Origin: Clostridiales bacterium
GTDB lineage: Bacteria; Bacillota_A; Clostridia; Christensenellales; Aristaeellaceae
NCBI GenBank assembly: GCA_012514855.1
Contig: JAAYZL010000362.1
Span: 1-10,189 of the forward strand
Direction of reading: 5' to 3'
DNA: 10,189 nucleotides
The notes below the pieces were generated by a model. That model was given only the letters and a program-made list of their open reading frames with translations, ran no database searches and had not been told where the DNA came from. How positions within the stretch are numbered: the stretch's first letter is position 1; every line of letters begins with the position of its first letter. Below, piece by piece: positions 1-6,167 of the stretch. The translations under genes and the position numbers were made by a program.

Positions 1-591
1 AAGATCGGCGACATGATCTTCAAGGAGGAGAACATCATGCTGCCGATGCTCGCGGAGAACCTGACGCAGGACGAGTGGAAGAGGATCGCGGACGAGACGC
101 CGAATCTCGGCTACTGCCTGATCGATCCGCCGCCGAAGTGGTCGCCCGCGGGCCCCGCCGAAGCGCGGCCCGAAGCCGCGGCGCCGGGCCTCGTAACGCT
201 CCCGACCGGCACGATGACGGTTGCGGAGCTCGAGCGGGTGCTGAACACGCTGCCCTTCGACATCACCTTCGTCGACAGGGACGACACCGTAAAATACTTC
301 TCCGAGGCCAAGGAGCGCATCTTCCCGCGCACGAAGGCCGTGATCGGGCGCAAGGTCATGAACTGCCACCCGCCGGCGAGCGCGCACATCGTCGAAACGC
401 TCGTCGAGGACCTGCGCGCCGGGCGCAAGGACAGCGAGGATTTCTGGATCAACATGGGCGGCAAGTACGTGCTGATCCGCTATTTCGCGGTGCGAAGCTC
501 CCAGGGCGAGTATCTGGGCGTGCTCGAGGTCACGCAGAACATCCGGCCGATCCAGGCGATCGCGGGCGAAAAGCGGCTGGTCAGCGACTGA
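1..591 (+). CDS. DUF438-type hemerythrin/PAS protein, 3' part only
   Basis: The frame is open to the left edge, so the true start lies outside the window; the ATG at 13 is internal. About 196 residues are visible. The first ~25 (KEENIMLPMLAENLTQDEW) look like the last helix of a hemerythrin HHE domain, where a KE-type Glu usually helps bind the diiron site. An Ala/Pro-rich linker follows, then a PAS domain from about LPFDITFVDRDD to LEVTQNI. The PAS part has the block typical of DUF438 proteins: NCHPPAS, then RAGRKDSEDFWI, then a YLGVLEV end. In that family an N-terminal DUF438 domain and a hemerythrin domain precede this PAS domain; both would lie upstream. The likely role is cytoplasmic sensing or handling of O2, NO or redox state, but no substrate is proven. 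The gene ends 12 bp before the cupin gene, so the two are probably co-transcribed. The family call is firm; the function is inferred. Confidence 0.88.
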   Translation, partial: KIGDMIFKEENIMLPMLAENLTQDEWKRIADETPNLGYCLIDPPPKWSPAGPAEARPEAAAPGLVTLPTGTMTVAELERVLNTLPFDITFVDRDDTVKYFSEAKERIFPRTKAVIGRKVMNCHPPASAHIVETLVEDLRAGRKDSEDFWINMGGKYVLIRYFAVRSSQGEYLGVLEVTQNIRPIQAIAGEKRLVSD

Positions 592-603
592 AAGGGGTCC
601 ATT

Positions 604-945
604 ATGGCAAAGTATCTGAAGAACATCGAGTTTGAGAGGGCGCTGGAGCTTCCTTCCCTCGTCGAATACCAGTCGGGACAGGTCGTCAGCCGCACGCTCG
701 CGCAGAACAGGGCGGTCAGCCTGACGCTGTTCGCGTTCGAGGCGGGGGAGGAAATAAGCTCCCACGAATCCGGCGGCGACGCGATGGTGACGGTGTTCGA
801 GGGAATCGCGCGCATCACGATCGGCGGGAAGGAGCACGTATTGACCGGCGGCCAGACGATCGTCATGCCGGCCGGCGTGCCGCACGCGCTGCTGGCCGAG
901 GAGCGGTTCAAGATGCTGCTGACCGTCGTGTTCCCGCAGCCGTAG
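604..945 (+). CDS. Small single-domain cupin protein
   Basis: This is a 113-residue protein with one cupin barrel. The start ATG has an AAGGGG ribosome-binding site about 6 bases upstream. Cupin motif 1 lies at about residues 49-71 (GEEISSHESGGD, then VFEGIARITIGG) and motif 2 at about 83-98 (GQTIVMPAGVPHALLA). His54 and His94 remain as possible metal ligands. The usual second His of the HxH pair is replaced (His54-Glu55-Ser56), and Asp59 sits near the usual Glu position, so metal binding may be altered. The form with a PAGVPH motif and an FKMLLTVV end is common in anaerobe cupins of unknown substrate. It has no signal peptide and should be cytoplasmic. It follows the DUF438/PAS gene by 12 bp and probably shares its transcript. 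The fold is certain; the ligand or reaction is unknown. Confidence 0.88.
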   Translation: MAKYLKNIEFERALELPSLVEYQSGQVVSRTLAQNRAVSLTLFAFEAGEEISSHESGGDAMVTVFEGIARITIGGKEHVLTGGQTIVMPAGVPHALLAEERFKMLLTVVFPQP

Positions 946-964
946 TCCCGGCTCCGCAGCGATC

Positions 965-993
965 TGATAAAACACCCCCTTCCGTGCAATACT
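965..993 (+). promoter_or_regulatory. Possible sigma-G-like promoter of the ger operon
   Basis: In the 79-bp gap before the germinant receptor genes, TGATAA (965-970) and AATACTG (from 988) are separated by 17 bases. AATACTG matches the forespore sigma-G -10 consensus CATACTA at five of seven positions; the -35 match is weaker. The position, about 30 bases before the first gene, is right, and ger operons are sigma-G dependent in Bacillus. The match alone is not strong and could be chance. Confidence 0.3.
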
Positions 994-1024
994 GAACTGC
1001 AGGGTGCGCGAAAGGGGGCGACGT

Positions 1025-2566
1025 ATGTTCGGGTTCCTGAAAAAACAGCGGGACACCGCGAAAAAGGTCGAGGCGTTCAATCAGGGGCTTTCGTCCCTGA
1101 AGGTCTCCAAATCGCTCGCCGAAAACGTCGAGACGATGAAGCAACTGTTTCAGGACGTCGACATCATGAAGTACCGGTTCGTCTCCAAGGACGGCGAGGA
1201 CGCGTACTTCATCGCCTTTTCCGACGGCATGGTCAACTCCGCCATCGTCAACGACAGCATCGTCCGGCCCCTGACGCTCGCCGCGCGGCCGCCCAAGGGC
1301 GAGGATCTGGTCAAGCGGCTGACGCTCGAGGTCGTGCAGATCAACGAGTGCGAGCTCGTCGGGGATTTCAAGAAGATCGTGGGCTCGGTGACCTACGGCG
1401 ACACCGTGCTCTTTGCCGACGGCTCCAAGGAGGCCGCGATCCTCAACACAAAGGGCTTCCCGATCCGCGCGGTCGCCGAGCCCGACAGCGAAAAGACGCT
1501 GTCGGGCCCGCGCGAGGGGTTCAACGAATCGCTGATGCAGGGGCTTTCGATGCTCAGGCGCCGCGCCCGGACGAACGACTTCAAGATCCGGCAGATGAGC
1601 TTCGGCAGCCGAACCGAGACCGCGGTCGCGGTCTGCTATTTCGACAGCATCGTCAACCGCCCGGCGCTTCGGGAGCTTCTGCGCAGGCTCGAAAAAATAG
1701 ACATCGACGGCGTGCTCGACTCGAACTACCTCGTCGAACTGATCCGCGACCACCGCTATTCGCCGTTCCGGACGATCGGCTACACCGAGCGCCCGGATAC
1801 GGTCATCGGGAAACTGCTCGAGGGCCGCGTCGCGATATTGGTCGACGGCTCGCCGAGCACGCTGACGCTGCCGTACCTGTTCATCGAGAACTTTCAGAGC
1901 AACGAGGACTACTACCTGAGCTTCTACTATACGTCGGTCGCGCGCCTGTTGCGCATGCTCGGCTTTTTCATGACGGTCACGGTGCCGGGGCTCTACATCG
2001 CGGTCGTCGCGTTCCAGCACGAGATGCTGCCCTCGCCGCTGTTTATCAACATCACCGCCGAGCAACAGAGCGTGCCGCTGCCCGCGGCGGTCGAGGCGGT
2101 TATCCTGCTGGTCGTCTTCGACATCCTCCGCGAGACCGGCGTGCGCATGCCGACGAACATCGGCCAGGCGCTGAGCATCGTCGGCGCGCTCGTCATCGGC
2201 CAGGCGGCGGTCGAGGCGAAGCTCGTGGCCGCGCCGATGATCATCGTCGTGGCGATCACCGGCATCACGAACCTGCTGGTTCCGAAACTGAACGCGACGG
2301 TCATGTACCTTCGGATGCTCGTATTGGTCCTGTCTTCGATGTTCGGCTTTTTCGGGCTGACGATCGGCCTGTCGCTGATCCTGATGCACGCGATCGCGCT
2401 GACGTCGTTCGGGCTGCCGATGCTGTCGCTGGGCGGCGACACAAATTTGCAGAGCGTCAAGGACATCGCGATGCGCGCGCCCTGGTGGACGATGATCACC
2501 CGGCCCGACGGCCTGTCCCAAAACCGCACCCGCCAGAAGCCGCCGGAGGGGAGCGGCGATGCGTAG
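1025..2566 (+). CDS. Spore germinant receptor A subunit (GerA family)
   Basis: This 513-residue protein is the A subunit of a GerA-type nutrient receptor of the inner spore membrane. The ATG at 1025 is preferred over an in-frame GTG at 1004 because the AAAGGGGG ribosome-binding site (1011-1018) lies between them at the right distance. The N-terminal ~290 residues are a soluble domain carrying family blocks GPREGFNESL (161-170) and RTIGYTERPDTVIGKLLEGRVAILVDGSP (split here: starts at 249, ends at 277). Hydrophobic membrane segments then run from about 305 to 465, including LLRMLGFFMTVTVPGLYIAV, VRMPTNIGQALSIVGALVIG and the MLVLVLSSMFGFFGLTIGLS stretch. A short basic cytoplasmic tail follows. 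Length and layout match the family (about 480-550 residues). Its stop overlaps the start of the C-subunit gene by 8 bp, so translation is probably coupled. The A subunit is implicated with B in germinant sensing and ion release; the germinant cannot be read from the sequence. Confidence 0.95.
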   Translation: MFGFLKKQRDTAKKVEAFNQGLSSLKVSKSLAENVETMKQLFQDVDIMKYRFVSKDGEDAYFIAFSDGMVNSAIVNDSIVRPLTLAARPPKGEDLVKRLTLEVVQINECELVGDFKKIVGSVTYGDTVLFADGSKEAAILNTKGFPIRAVAEPDSEKTLSGPREGFNESLMQGLSMLRRRARTNDFKIRQMSFGSRTETAVAVCYFDSIVNRPALRELLRRLEKIDIDGVLDSNYLVELIRDHRYSPFRTIGYTERPDTVIGKLLEGRVAILVDGSPSTLTLPYLFIENFQSNEDYYLSFYYTSVARLLRMLGFFMTVTVPGLYIAVVAFQHEMLPSPLFINITAEQQSVPLPAAVEAVILLVVFDILRETGVRMPTNIGQALSIVGALVIGQAAVEAKLVAAPMIIVVAITGITNLLVPKLNATVMYLRMLVLVLSSMFGFFGLTIGLSLILMHAIALTSFGLPMLSLGGDTNLQSVKDIAMRAPWWTMITRPDGLSQNRTRQKPPEGSGDA

Positions 2567-3710
2567 GCTCGCAAAGATCGCGGCACTGTGCCTCCTCCCG
2601 GCGCTTCTGAGCGGCTGCTGGAGCTACCGCAGCCTCGGCGACCTCGCGATCGCGATGGGCCTCGGCATCGACAGGACGCCCGAGGGAAAATACAGGATAT
2701 GCGCCGAGGTCGTCGACTTCACGAAGTCGATCAAGGACACCGCGCCCGGCTCGAAGCTCGTCATCGCGGAGGGGGACACGGTGTTCGACGCGGTGCGCAA
2801 CTCGAAGCGGCGGCTTCTGAACAAGCTGTACTTCGGAAACATTCAGGTCGTCGCCATCGGCGAGGAGCTCGCCCGAAGCGACGGCGTCGGGGACATCATC
2901 GACTGGTTCCTCCGGGACGGGGAGTGCCGCGAGACGGTCACGATGCTCGTCGCGCAGGGCGAGGGCGCGGAAAAGCTGCTGGCCACGAAGGGCATCGACC
3001 AGTCGATCACGTCGCTCGAGCTCGACAACGTCATCACCGAGGATCATAAGGCCACCTCGTCGACCGCCTACGTCGAGGTGTACCAGGCGTACTTCATGCT
3101 GCACTGCCCCGGCGCGTCGCTGGCGCTCCCCGCGTTTCACGCGACGCAAAACGGCGAGGAGGAGGCGGTCGAGGCAAACGGCATCGCGGCGTTTTCGGAG
3201 GACAAACTCGTCGGATTCCTGACGCCCGGGGACAGCAAGTTCTTCCTGCTCGCGACGGACAAATGCAAGGGCGGCATTCTGCCGGTGTCCTCGGACGGCT
3301 CCGGAAGGCCGGACACGTCGCTCGAAATTCACGACACAAAGGCCAAGACCTCGTTCTCCCACCGGGGCGGCGGGCTCAGCTTCAAGATCGAGGTCGAGAT
3401 CGACGCGTTCCTCGCGGAGACCATGGCGGACATCGACGTGCTGGACGACAAGGCGATCGAGGCGCTCGAAAAGATCGCCGGGGACGCGGTCGGGAAGGAC
3501 ATCGAGCGCGTCGTCGAAACGGTGCAGACCGGGCTCAGGACCGATATCCTGGGCCTCGGGCACAAGATCTTCCAGCGCGACGTCAGCCTGTGGAACAGGC
3601 TCGAAAAGGACTGGGAAGCGATGTTCCCGACCGTGCCGGTCGAGGTCTCCTGCGAGGTCAGCATCACGAACACCGCCTTCATCAAGTCGGAGGAGGTGCT
3701 CAAGAAATGA
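2559..3710 (+). CDS. Germinant receptor C subunit lipoprotein (Ger(x)C family)
   Basis: This is a 383-residue lipoprotein. The ATG overlaps the end of the A-subunit gene by 8 bp and has a GGAGGGG ribosome-binding site upstream. The N-terminus is a lipoprotein signal: a basic start (MRRLAK), a hydrophobic core, then the lipobox LSGC with Cys20 as the predicted lipidated residue. GCWSYRSLGDL follows, a version of the GCW-x-x-REL start typical of Ger(x)C proteins. The middle carries the N-terminal domain block LLNKLYFGNIQVVAIGEELA, and the last ~170 residues the C-terminal domain (FKIEVEIDAFLAE through the region around VQTGLRTDILGLGHKIFQRD). In the family this protein sits on the outer face of the inner spore membrane and is needed for receptor function. 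Length is normal and no defect is visible. The gene overlaps the following small gene by four bases (ATGA). Confidence 0.94.
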   Translation: MRRLAKIAALCLLPALLSGCWSYRSLGDLAIAMGLGIDRTPEGKYRICAEVVDFTKSIKDTAPGSKLVIAEGDTVFDAVRNSKRRLLNKLYFGNIQVVAIGEELARSDGVGDIIDWFLRDGECRETVTMLVAQGEGAEKLLATKGIDQSITSLELDNVITEDHKATSSTAYVEVYQAYFMLHCPGASLALPAFHATQNGEEEAVEANGIAAFSEDKLVGFLTPGDSKFFLLATDKCKGGILPVSSDGSGRPDTSLEIHDTKAKTSFSHRGGGLSFKIEVEIDAFLAETMADIDVLDDKAIEALEKIAGDAVGKDIERVVETVQTGLRTDILGLGHKIFQRDVSLWNRLEKDWEAMFPTVPVEVSCEVSITNTAFIKSEEVLKK

Positions 3711-3922
3711 TGCTCGCGATCCTTCTGGCGGCCTATTCGGGCATCGTGCTGTTCGACTTCCGGCGGCGGCTCAGGGGCGCGAAGGCGGGCGTCAGGGCGC
3801 TGTACCTGGCGCTCCTGTTCCTGAGCTTCTCGGTCCTGACGCTTCACGAGCTGGGCGTCGAAATCCCGTCGCCGGCAAAGCCCATCGAGGGCGCGGTCCG
3901 GGCGCTGTTCGGCGTCGGGTAG
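3707..3922 (+). CDS. Small two-helix membrane protein, probable germinant receptor D subunit
   Basis: This 71-residue gene starts in an ATGA overlap with the C-subunit stop; a GGAGG site (about 3690-3694) lies upstream within that gene. The protein has two hydrophobic helices (about residues 2-17 and 31-47) joined by a strongly basic loop (FRRRLRGAKAGVR), then a tail containing LGVEIPSPAKPIEGAV. It has no signal peptide cleavage site. By the positive-inside rule the loop should be cytoplasmic and both ends external. Small proteins of about 60-80 residues with two membrane helices are known in some Bacillus ger loci as D subunits that modulate receptor activity; size, topology and operon position fit that group. 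Assignment as D is an inference from context. That the frame is a real gene is supported by the start overlap, the operon position and a clean membrane topology. Confidence 0.8.
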   Translation: MMLAILLAAYSGIVLFDFRRRLRGAKAGVRALYLALLFLSFSVLTLHELGVEIPSPAKPIEGAVRALFGVG

Positions 3923-3923
3923 A

Positions 3924-3940
3924 GAGGGGAATGCGCTATT
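3924..3940 (+). promoter_or_regulatory. Ribosome-binding site that questions the permease start
   Basis: GAGGGG (3924-3929) is the only good ribosome-binding site before the permease gene. It is 23 bases from the first in-frame ATG (3953), too far, and 1 base from an out-of-frame ATG (3931), too near. It is 8 bases from an in-frame ATT at 3938, ideal spacing for a rare ATT start. An ATT start would add five residues (ILNQP) to the protein. Confidence 0.4.
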
Positions 3941-3952
3941 CTCAACCAACCC

Positions 3953-5032
3953 ATGACCCACCGGCAGGCGGTCGCGGTGCTGATCATGTTCAACTTCGGA
4001 AGCAGCGTCGTCATGGGCGTCAGCACGGAGGCGGCGCAGGACGGGTGGGCGGCGCTTCTGATGTCGGTCGCGTTTACGCTGCCCGTCATCATCATGTACG
4101 GCCGGATCGCGGAGCTGAATCCGGGGATGGGCCTCTTCGACGCGATCGAAGCGCAACTGGGCAAGGTCGCGGGCAAGGTCGCCGCCGCGCTTTTGACCTG
4201 GTACGCGCTTCACCTGTGCGCGCTGGTGCTCAGGAATTTCTCGGAGTTCATCCAGATTTCGAGCCTCCTGGACACGCCGCAGCTGCCGGTGATGGTGGTC
4301 ATGATGCTGACGGTCAGCTACCTCGCGAAGCTCGGCTGCAAGGCGTTGGGCAAGTGGGCGCTGGCGACGCTGCCGGTCGTTCTGTTCATCGTCGTCCTGA
4401 CGGTCGTGCTGTCGATCAACGTGATGAAGTTCGAGAACATCCTTCCGGTGTTCGAGCACTCGCTCGGCGTGATCGCGGAGGACGCGTTCAAGATCTTCTC
4501 GTTCCCGCTGTGCGAGACGGTGCTGTTCCTGAGCGTCGCGGACGGCCTTCTGAAGACCGACAACCCGAAGAATATCTACGTGTTCGGCACGCTGTTCTCA
4601 AGCGGCGTTCTCCTGGTCATCATTCTCCGCAACCTGTTCGTGCTCGGGGCCGAGGTCGTCGAGACCGAATACTTCCCGTCGTACTCGGCGGCGCGCATCA
4701 TCAACCTCGGCGACTTCATCTCGCGCATCGAGGGCTCGATCTCGATCAACTTCATACTCGCCGGCATCACGAAGATCACCGTGTGCCTGATCGCCGCGGG
4801 CAAGGGCCTTTCGAGGCTGTTCGGAATCGACGACTACCGCCAGATGGTGATACCCACGGCGTTTCTTGTGGTGGCGCTCGCGACGATCGTCTACGGAAAC
4901 ACCATGGAGATGTTCGCGTTCATCAAATACTACGCGTTTTACGCGATGCCGTTCGAGGTCGTGCTGCCCGCGTCGGTCTGGATCGCCTCCGAAATCCGCA
5001 AGAAGAAGATGCAGCCGGCCTTAAAGCATTGA
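3953..5032 (+). CDS. Germinant receptor B subunit, spore permease (GerB family)
   Basis: This is the 359-residue integral membrane B subunit of the receptor, a member of the amino acid/polyamine/organocation transporter superfamily implicated in binding the germinant. The N-terminal block THRQAVAVLIMFNFGSS and the nearby EAAQDGW match the family's Q...F..GSS and AGQDAW-type motifs. About ten hydrophobic segments are spread over the length, for example PVIIMYGRIAEL, LPVMVVMMLTVSYLAKLG, LPVVLFIVVLTVVLSI, SSGVLLVIILRNLFVLGAE and MPFEVVLPASVWIASEIRKK. Length is normal. The coordinates use the first in-frame ATG, but the ribosome-binding site fits an ATT at 3938 better. The frame is the same as that of the preceding small gene, separated by one TAG and nine codons. 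The last four codons (TTA AAG CAT TGA) lie inside a palindrome that may have been inserted into the gene's end. It is the last gene of the operon. Confidence 0.93.
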   Translation: MTHRQAVAVLIMFNFGSSVVMGVSTEAAQDGWAALLMSVAFTLPVIIMYGRIAELNPGMGLFDAIEAQLGKVAGKVAAALLTWYALHLCALVLRNFSEFIQISSLLDTPQLPVMVVMMLTVSYLAKLGCKALGKWALATLPVVLFIVVLTVVLSINVMKFENILPVFEHSLGVIAEDAFKIFSFPLCETVLFLSVADGLLKTDNPKNIYVFGTLFSSGVLLVIILRNLFVLGAEVVETEYFPSYSAARIINLGDFISRIEGSISINFILAGITKITVCLIAAGKGLSRLFGIDDYRQMVIPTAFLVVALATIVYGNTMEMFAFIKYYAFYAMPFEVVLPASVWIASEIRKKKMQPALKH

Positions 5033-5071
5033 AAAACTACGGTTTTTCAATGCTTGGGAAGGGCCGGCCTT
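5014..5071. repeat. Perfect hairpin bracketed by a 9-bp direct repeat at the permease 3' end
   Basis: A perfect 14-bp inverted repeat (5024-5037 and 5042-5055) closes on the four bases TACG with a C-G closing pair, the stable cUNCGg tetraloop form in RNA. GCCGGCCTT occurs on both sides (5014-5022 and 5063-5071) as a direct repeat. Part of these copies, GCCGGCC (5014-5020) and GGCCGGC (5062-5068), can also pair as an outer stem. The permease stop codon lies in the left arm. No T-run follows, so it is a poor intrinsic terminator. It may be a small inserted palindromic element or a 3'-end protective RNA structure. Confidence 0.65.
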
Positions 5072-5103
5072 CTGAAATTTCACAATTTCCGGGCGAAGGC
5101 CGG
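5064..5103. repeat. Second palindrome sharing bases with the first
   Basis: CCGGCCTTC (5064-5072) pairs perfectly with GAAGGCCGG (5095-5103). Inside, GAAATT (5074-5079) pairs with AATTTC (5084-5089) around the loop TCAC. Bases 5064-5068 are also needed for the outer stem of the preceding hairpin, so the two full structures exclude each other in RNA. No ribosome-binding site or gene follows at once, and its function is unknown. Confidence 0.55.
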
Positions 5104-5111
5104 ACGTGTGA

Positions 5112-5191
5112 GCATTTTTCTCCGCCAACGCAAGCGTTGACTCCGATGCATTCTCGGCGCGGAGCGCAGACGGGTGCTATCCGAAAAATGC
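5112..5191. repeat. Branched inverted-repeat structure
   Basis: GCATTTTTC (5112-5120) pairs perfectly with GAAAAATGC (5183-5191), 62 bases apart. Within it TCCGC (5121-5125) can pair with GCGGA (5159-5163). That stem encloses two small hairpins: AACG/CGTT around CAAG (5127-5138) and CCGA/TCGG around TGCATTC (5143-5157). A nested junction of this kind is more ordered than expected for random spacer. It may be a structured non-coding RNA or a palindromic repeat element; I recognise no known RNA family. Confidence 0.5.
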
Positions 5192-5193
5192 GC

Positions 5194-5226
5194 GGAACCG
5201 ACGTACACGCCGTCGGTTCCGATTTT
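5194..5226 (+). terminator. Strong hairpin with short T-run, terminator-like
   Basis: GGAACCGACG (5194-5203) and CGTCGGTTCC (5211-5220) form a perfect 10-bp stem with a 7-base loop, followed by GATTTTA. It is the only one of the four palindromes here with a T-run on the plus strand and could end transcription from the germination operon. The T-run is only four bases, so efficiency is uncertain. Confidence 0.5.
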
Positions 5227-5290
5227 ACAGGCGGTTCTGCACACCTTTGTCGGCAGCCCTGCGCGGAGGCGGCCGATTTGTCTTTTGCGC

Positions 5291-5320
5291 TTGATTCCCG
5301 GCCGCGAAATGGTATATACT
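5291..5320 (+). promoter_or_regulatory. Probable vegetative promoter of the DUF350/ATP-grasp operon
   Basis: TTGATT (5291-5296) and TATACT (5315-5320) are 18 bases apart and match the sigma-A -35 and -10 boxes. A TGG just before TATATA (5313-5318) would also fit an extended -10. Transcription would begin near 5327, which argues against a GTG start at 5325 and for the ATG at 5355. The stretch 5227-5290 before it holds nothing I recognise. Confidence 0.55.
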
Positions 5321-5354
5321 GGACGTGCGGGAAAACGGAGCGGGGGGCGCGCGC

Positions 5355-6167
5355 ATGGACGGAGCCGAGTGGATCGTCTTTCTGCTGTCCGGCTACTGGG
5401 CGGGAAGATTCCTCTGGAAGTGGTATCTGGCGCTGTGGGAAAGCTGGCCGAAGGAGCGCGCGAAGTTTGCGCGGACGGTGCTCGCGTGGCTTCCGGCCGC
5501 GGCGCTCGCGGTCATCGCGTCCGTGCTGACGGCGCTCGCGTCGTTCGACGTCGTCGGCGATTTCGCGTACATACTCCTCTACATCGCCCTCGGGTTCGCG
5601 TGGATCGCCGTCGGCATGAGGCTCTTTTCGCATTGCCTCGACCTCTCGTGGCGGGACGACGCCCTCGAGCGCGGCAACCGCGCCGCGCTGTTTTCCGTGT
5701 CCGGAGGCTTTCTGGGGCTTGCGCTCATCTACGCCGGCGCGAACGTCGGCGACGGGCCGGGCTGGTGGTGCGTGCTGTTCGCGGGCGGGCTGGGACTCGC
5801 GTCGTATCTGCTGCTCCTGACGCTCGTCGGATTGCTCTCGAACATGTCCGAGAGACTGACCGTCGAGCGCGACGTCCCCGCCGGCATACGGTTCGGCGGC
5901 TTTCTGATCGCGAGCGCGCTGCTTCTCGCCAGGGCGTCCGCCGGCGACTGGACGTCCTTTTCCGCGACGGTCGTGGAGTTTTTGGACGGCTGGCCGGTGC
6001 TGCCGCTCTGCGCGCTCGCGGTCGCGGTCGAGCGGTATTATCTCTCGCGCGAGGGAAGCGCCCCGTCCGCGGCGTTCTGGGGTACGCTTTACGTGGCGCT
6101 CGCGGTGCTGGGCATATTGCTTTTGCCGCCGCTGCGCGAAAACCCGCTGTACGGGGGCGCGCCGTGA
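5355..6167 (+). CDS. DUF350 (YjfL-like) multi-pass membrane protein
   Basis: This is a 270-residue membrane protein. The ATG at 5355 follows GGAGCGGGGGG; an in-frame GTG at 5325 sits at the predicted transcription start and is unlikely. About seven hydrophobic segments are visible (near residues 44-63, 72-93, 113-130, 138-160, 178-196, 212-228 and 241-259). The protein contains two copies of the DUF350 pattern, an amphipathic stretch followed by a conserved small-residue helix: DDALERGNRAALFSVSGGFL with GLALIYAG, then TVERDVPAGIRFGGFLIASA. DUF350 proteins are known near glutathionylspermidine-synthase-like ligases, as with yjfL and yjfC in Escherichia coli, and the same pairing is seen here. 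The biochemical role of DUF350 is unknown; a channel, anchor or scaffold for the ligase product are guesses. The stop overlaps the next start as GTGA. Confidence 0.82.
   Translation: MDGAEWIVFLLSGYWAGRFLWKWYLALWESWPKERAKFARTVLAWLPAAALAVIASVLTALASFDVVGDFAYILLYIALGFAWIAVGMRLFSHCLDLSWRDDALERGNRAALFSVSGGFLGLALIYAGANVGDGPGWWCVLFAGGLGLASYLLLLTLVGLLSNMSERLTVERDVPAGIRFGGFLIASALLLARASAGDWTSFSATVVEFLDGWPVLPLCALAVAVERYYLSREGSAPSAAFWGTLYVALAVLGILLLPPLRENPLYGGAP

Noticed and set aside
936..955. AGCCG/CGGCT inverted repeat after the cupin stop
   Set aside because: Only a 5-bp stem and no T-run follows, so it is not a supportable terminator.
908..2521. 537-residue open frame antisense to the A-subunit gene
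   Set aside because: Its product is extremely rich in Arg, Asp and Gln with no family signature, as expected opposite a high-GC gene; the plus strand is clearly the GerA family.
3329..4459. 376-residue antisense frame across the C, D-like and B genes
   Set aside because: Low-complexity, charged composition and it crosses three convincing plus-strand genes.
5033..5324. CRISPR array or tRNA in the palindrome-rich gap
   Set aside because: There are no regularly spaced identical repeats, and no cloverleaf with a TTCRA-type arm could be formed; the palindromes are unlike one another.
5325..5354. GTG at 5325 as start of the DUF350 gene
   Set aside because: It lies at the predicted transcription start and upstream of the purine-rich ribosome-binding stretch; the ATG at 5355 fits better.
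3931..5529. 532-residue plus-strand frame from the ATG at 3931
   Set aside because: It is the shifted frame of the permease gene (Arg/Gly-rich, no membrane segments) and its ATG is only 1 base from the ribosome-binding site.
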